Made by a program: the position numbers and the translations under genes. Shown one piece after another: positions 6,307-8,423 of a DNA stretch of 8,423 nt. The DNA is from Thermoplasmata archaeon (GTDB lineage Archaea; Thermoplasmatota; Thermoplasmata; Halarchaeoplasmatales; Halarchaeoplasmataceae). Each line of letters opens with the position of its first letter. The first letter of the stretch is position 1. A model generated the notes under the pieces. It was given only the letters and a program-made list of their open reading frames with translations. It made no database searches and was not told where the DNA came from. The stretch is from NCBI GenBank assembly GCA_019594195.1, contig JAFDTP010000071.1, positions 1-8,423 on the forward strand. Reading direction: 5' to 3'.

Positions 6307-6903
6307 ATGGGATATCAAAAATTAAGTAGAAAAAAATTCTAAAAACCATCAAATCCTTGTCAATAAGAACGTATAAAAGAAGAAAACGACTATATCAGAC
6401 ATTACGCTCTCAAAAATAAGAAGGAATTCTGGAAAGCTAGATCTATCTTGAAGAACATAAGAGCTCAAGCAAGAAATCTTCAGGCAAGGCTCAGATACGG
6501 GGAAAAACAGGCTAGAGAAGAGATGGATGATCTTTTGGAAAAACTGAAACATAAAGGCTATCTAAAAGGACAGGATCACACTCTCAACGACGTGTTGAAC
6601 CTCAATGTCGAAAATATTTTGAACAGGAGATTACAAACGTTGGTATATCACAAAGGATTAGCCCATTCTCCAAGACAGGCTAGGCAATTCATAATACATG
6701 GACACATATCTGTGAAAGGAAGGAGAGTGACCGTTCCAAGCTATATCGTTAATGAGCAAGAAGAAACAACGATAAGTTATTATTCAAATTCACCACTTTC
6801 TGACGAGCTTCATCCTGAACGTCCCGAAGATGAAGTTACACCTACTAGGATTCCTAAGATGATCAAGAACGATCAAGATCAAGGAGATTATAATAGGAGA
6901 TGA
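6307..6903 (+). CDS. rps4: 30S ribosomal protein uS4 (archaeal S4), 5' part interrupted by two in-frame TAA codons
   Basis: uS4 binds 16S rRNA early and nucleates assembly of the small-subunit body. From ATG 6307 the frame reads [14 protein letters not shown] (codon 12), KPSNPCQ, TAA (codon 20), then [29 protein letters not shown] in two adjoining pieces, and continues open to TGA at 6903 (198 codons before the stop). Aligned from memory with archaeal S4 (MG.PK..RKKYETP.HPW..ERI...), register is kept throughout, so both TAAs replace sense codons and no indel has occurred. Codon 18 is TGT (Cys) where Trp is usual. The S4 RNA-binding domain, from [20 protein letters not shown] through the [11 protein letters not shown] stretch (about 109-149), is intact. 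Starting at the downstream TTG 6448 would yield only 151 residues and no SD. Either the sequence has base errors, or the gene is truly broken or read through. The only gap to rps11 is 5 nt. Confidence 0.85.
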
Positions 6904-6908
6904 TAAGT

Positions 6909-7292
6909 ATGGGTAAATGGGGAATAGCTCACGTATACGCTTCTTACAACAATGTGATAATAACGATAACTGATATCACCGGTGCCGAAACCTTAGCCAA
7001 ATATTCGGGTGGAATGGTTGTTCGACAGGATAAAGATCAATCTTCGCCTTATGCTGCGATGGAAGCAGCCGAAGAAGCCGTTAAGGAAGCGAGAGACAAA
7101 GGAGTAACAAAATTACACGTCAAGATAAGAGCTCCTGGTGGAAGTAAATCTAGATCTCCTGGACCCGGTTCTCAGGCTGCTATCAGAGCTTTTGCCAGAT
7201 CGGGTATGAAGATAGGTACGATAGAAGACGTTACGCCGATACCCCACGATTCCACAAAGGCTAAAGGTGGAAGAAGGGGAAGACGGGTTTAG
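6909..7292 (+). CDS. rps11: 30S ribosomal protein uS11 (archaeal S11)
   Basis: A 127-residue platform protein of the small subunit that binds 16S rRNA near the E site. It begins [20 protein letters not shown], carries [18 protein letters not shown] (21-38) and the conserved [20 protein letters not shown] (73-92), and ends with the basic tail GGRRGRRV. The start is ATG 6909: GGAG at 6896-6899 is 9 nt upstream and archaeal S11 proteins begin close to this MxKWG. The ATG at 6900, which overlaps the rps4 stop, directly abuts that SD and would add MIS, so I reject it. The gene is complete, with no odd residues, and 18 nt separate it from rpoD. Confidence 0.97.
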   Translation: MGKWGIAHVYASYNNVIITITDITGAETLAKYSGGMVVRQDKDQSSPYAAMEAAEEAVKEARDKGVTKLHVKIRAPGGSKSRSPGPGSQAAIRAFARSGMKIGTIEDVTPIPHDSTKAKGGRRGRRV

Positions 7293-7310
7293 AGATTAAA
7301 AGGGTAAAAG

Positions 7311-8147
7311 ATGGAAATAGAAGCTAGAAAAATGGAAGAAAGAAAAGCAGAACTGTTGCTTTCAGATACAAATCCACCTATGGCAAATGCACTTAGAAGA
7401 GTTTTGGTAGCTGATATACCAAAATTGGCTATAGAAGACGTTGAGTTCCATCTAGGGACGATAGGTGGTGATGAAGATGAAAAAGAATACGAGAGTGCAG
7501 CTCCACTCTTCGACGAGATCATCGCTCATAGATTAGGGATGTTACCTATACCAACCGATCTAGAACTTTTCAACTATAGGGATGAATGCCAAGAATGCGG
7601 AGGTGAAGGTTGTCCCAACTGCACGGTCATCTACAGTCTAAACAAAAAAGGACCCTGCACAGTATATTCTGGTGATCTCATACCTGTCGGAGAAAACGAA
7701 TTGCGGCCAGTTGACGATTTGATACCTATAGTAAAACTCAACGAAGAGCAGGCTCTTCTGATGTATGCAACCGCCGAGCTAGGAACCGCTAAAGATCATG
7801 CAAAATGGCAACCTACAAGTGGTGTCGCATACAAATATTATCCTGAAATCGATATCGATCCCGATTCATGTGAAGAATGTGAAGAATGTGTCGAAGTCTG
7901 CCCTGTAGACATACTAGAAGTAGAAGACGGAAGATTGAAAGTAACGGACCTAGAAAAATGTAAGTTGTGCTCTGCATGTGAAGAAGCTTGTGGTAGAGAT
8001 GCGATCAGCGTTGAAGGCCGCGATGATAAGTTCATCCTTACATACGAAACCGATGGTTCATTAGATACAGAGCAGACTTTGAAAAAAGCACTGGAAGTCC
8101 TAGATGAAAAATTCACAGCGATGGTCGACCTTATAGAAGAAATCTAG
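7311..8147 (+). CDS. rpoD: DNA-directed RNA polymerase subunit D (Rpo3) with two [4Fe-4S] motifs
   Basis: A 278-residue homologue of bacterial alpha and eukaryotic Rpb3; it pairs with subunit L to nucleate RNA polymerase assembly. The N-terminal dimerisation part includes NPPMANALRRVLVADIPKLA (21-40). The next section has DECQECGGEGCPNCTV (91-106), a C-x2-C-x4-C-x2-C site (C93, C96, C101, C104) that could bind zinc. The insert domain carries two complete ferredoxin motifs: C187/C190/C193/C197-Pro and C217/C220/C223/C227, each spaced CxxCxxCxxxC. This is the two-cluster form known from some archaea such as methanogens; others have one or none. The C-terminal helix (about 252-278) completes dimerisation. 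The ATG at 7311 has only a weak AGGG upstream, and close spacing suggests coupling to rps11. It is followed by a hairpin and a tRNA gene. Confidence 0.97.
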   Translation: MEIEARKMEERKAELLLSDTNPPMANALRRVLVADIPKLAIEDVEFHLGTIGGDEDEKEYESAAPLFDEIIAHRLGMLPIPTDLELFNYRDECQECGGEGCPNCTVIYSLNKKGPCTVYSGDLIPVGENELRPVDDLIPIVKLNEEQALLMYATAELGTAKDHAKWQPTSGVAYKYYPEIDIDPDSCEECEECVEVCPVDILEVEDGRLKVTDLEKCKLCSACEEACGRDAISVEGRDDKFILTYETDGSLDTEQTLKKALEVLDEKFTAMVDLIEEI

Positions 8148-8158
8148 TGGATCGGTGA

Positions 8159-8178
8159 AAAATCCATTGATGGATTTT
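8159..8178 (+). terminator. Hairpin after rpoD, possible terminator
   Basis: A near-perfect inverted repeat (AAAATCCAT / ATGGATTTT with 2 nt between, realistically a 7-8 bp stem) begins 11 nt after the rpoD stop. Its 3' arm ends in TTTT, followed by AT-rich DNA. It could end or attenuate the ribosomal transcript or protect its 3' end. The T run is short, so read-through into the tRNA unit is possible. Confidence 0.45.
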
Positions 8179-8283
8179 AAATAATATATTTGATCTATAT
8201 GAAAATTATTTTCACATATGCAAAGGTGGTCGAGGAATAGAATATTCCTCATCACTCCTCGATTACTCGCTAACGCTCATAAT
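8176..8283 (+). promoter_or_regulatory. Promoter and structured leader of the tRNA-Leu unit
   Basis: TTTAAATAATATATTT (8176-8191) is a strong TATA-like region; a start near 8210-8217 would yield a leader of about 70 nt before the tRNA. A 7-1-7 palindrome, TGAAAAT-T-ATTTTCA (8200-8214), overlaps the expected start. The leader can form GAGGAAT/ATTCCTC (8232-8238 with 8244-8250) or, exclusively of this, TCGAGGA/TCCTCGA (8230-8236 with 8256-8262). CTCGC at 8266-8270 is also complementary to the first five bases of the tRNA. Confidence 0.4.
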
Positions 8284-8368
<85 letters not shown>

Positions 8369-8423
8369 TTTTCAACTTTCTGAACGAGAGTGAAGAAGTT
8401 GACAAAAGAGGGAAGGCTGTATA
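8369..8423 (+). other. Downstream flank; possible start region of the next gene
   Basis: These 55 bases follow the tRNA. Inverted repeat CAACTTTCT / AGAAGTTG-like segments are weak. GTG 8390 and TTG 8399 open the same frame to the edge (MKKLTKEGRLY), but this does not resemble the uL18e-type protein expected from synteny. Alternatively GAGGG at 8408-8412 may be the SD of a gene starting just beyond the window. I make no gene call. Confidence 0.25.

Noticed and set aside
6340..6342. Pyrrolysine or selenocysteine recoding
   Set aside because: Pyrrolysine uses TAG and selenocysteine TGA; both interruptions here are TAA.
6340..6366. Genome-wide reassignment of TAA to an amino acid
   Set aside because: TAA is used as the normal terminator of rlmE (5678-5680), rps13 (6284-6286, doubled) and the bactofilin-like gene (1011-1009), each at the expected protein end.
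6307..6447. Frameshift or insertion in rps4
   Set aside because: The segments before, between and after the two TAA codons are all in one frame and keep register with the family pattern; the other two frames give no uS4-like sequence.
6448..6903. A short uS4 starting at TTG 6448
   Set aside because: There is no SD, it would delete about 47 conserved rRNA-binding residues, and a strong SD plus ATG lies upstream at 6307 with family-like sequence after it.
6900..6908. uS11 starting at ATG 6900 with a 4-nt ATGA overlap
   Set aside because: That ATG touches the SD directly, and the family N-terminus starts with the MGKWG encoded from 6909.
8390..8423. GTG or TTG start of a downstream gene (MKKLTKEGRLY)
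   Set aside because: Only 11 codons are visible, the SD is poor, and the peptide does not look like the uL18e expected from synteny.

Overview
The window comes from an archaeon. The evidence is the archaeal-type ThrRS with its own N-terminal editing domain, the gene order uS13-uS4-uS11-RpoD, an RpoD carrying ferredoxin-like clusters, a class II tRNA-Leu without encoded CCA, and TATA-like boxes plus purine-rich Shine-Dalgarno (SD) sites. The DNA is moderately AT-rich and many proteins are very acidic. A euryarchaeal, possibly Thermoplasmatota-like, uncultured lineage is my guess; nothing here fixes it.

Left half (1-4979), all on the minus strand. Read in transcription order, a three-gene operon starts at 4979: a small cysteine-rich zinc-finger protein with an acidic tail, a small protein with one C-terminal membrane helix, and threonyl-tRNA synthetase. 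The first two genes overlap by 8 nt and the last two are 11 nt apart, with near-identical SD/start cassettes. Next, under its own promoter, is a 494-residue coiled-coil/bactofilin-like/helix-hairpin-helix protein. The last gene is a U32-peptidase-like TIM-barrel protein that runs off the left edge.

Right half (5096-8423), all on the plus strand. After a 116-bp divergent promoter region come an RlmE/FtsJ-type 2'-O-ribose methyltransferase and then the conserved ribosomal/RNA polymerase operon rps13-rps4-rps11-rpoD. A tRNA-Leu(GAG) follows, sitting where several euryarchaea place it, just upstream of rpl18e. The theme is translation and transcription machinery: tRNA charging, rRNA modification, small-subunit assembly (uS13, uS4 and uS11) and RNA polymerase assembly (RpoD).

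The most striking anomaly is in rps4. Its strong SD and ATG at 6307 open a frame that matches the archaeal uS4 N-terminus and stays in register with the intact remainder, yet it contains two in-frame TAA codons (6340 and 6364) and a Cys codon where the family has Trp. The most unusual protein is the bactofilin-like one, which joins a predicted polymerising beta-helix to a predicted DNA-binding tandem HhH module. The cysteine-rich and membrane-anchored pair upstream of thrS is also unrecognised.
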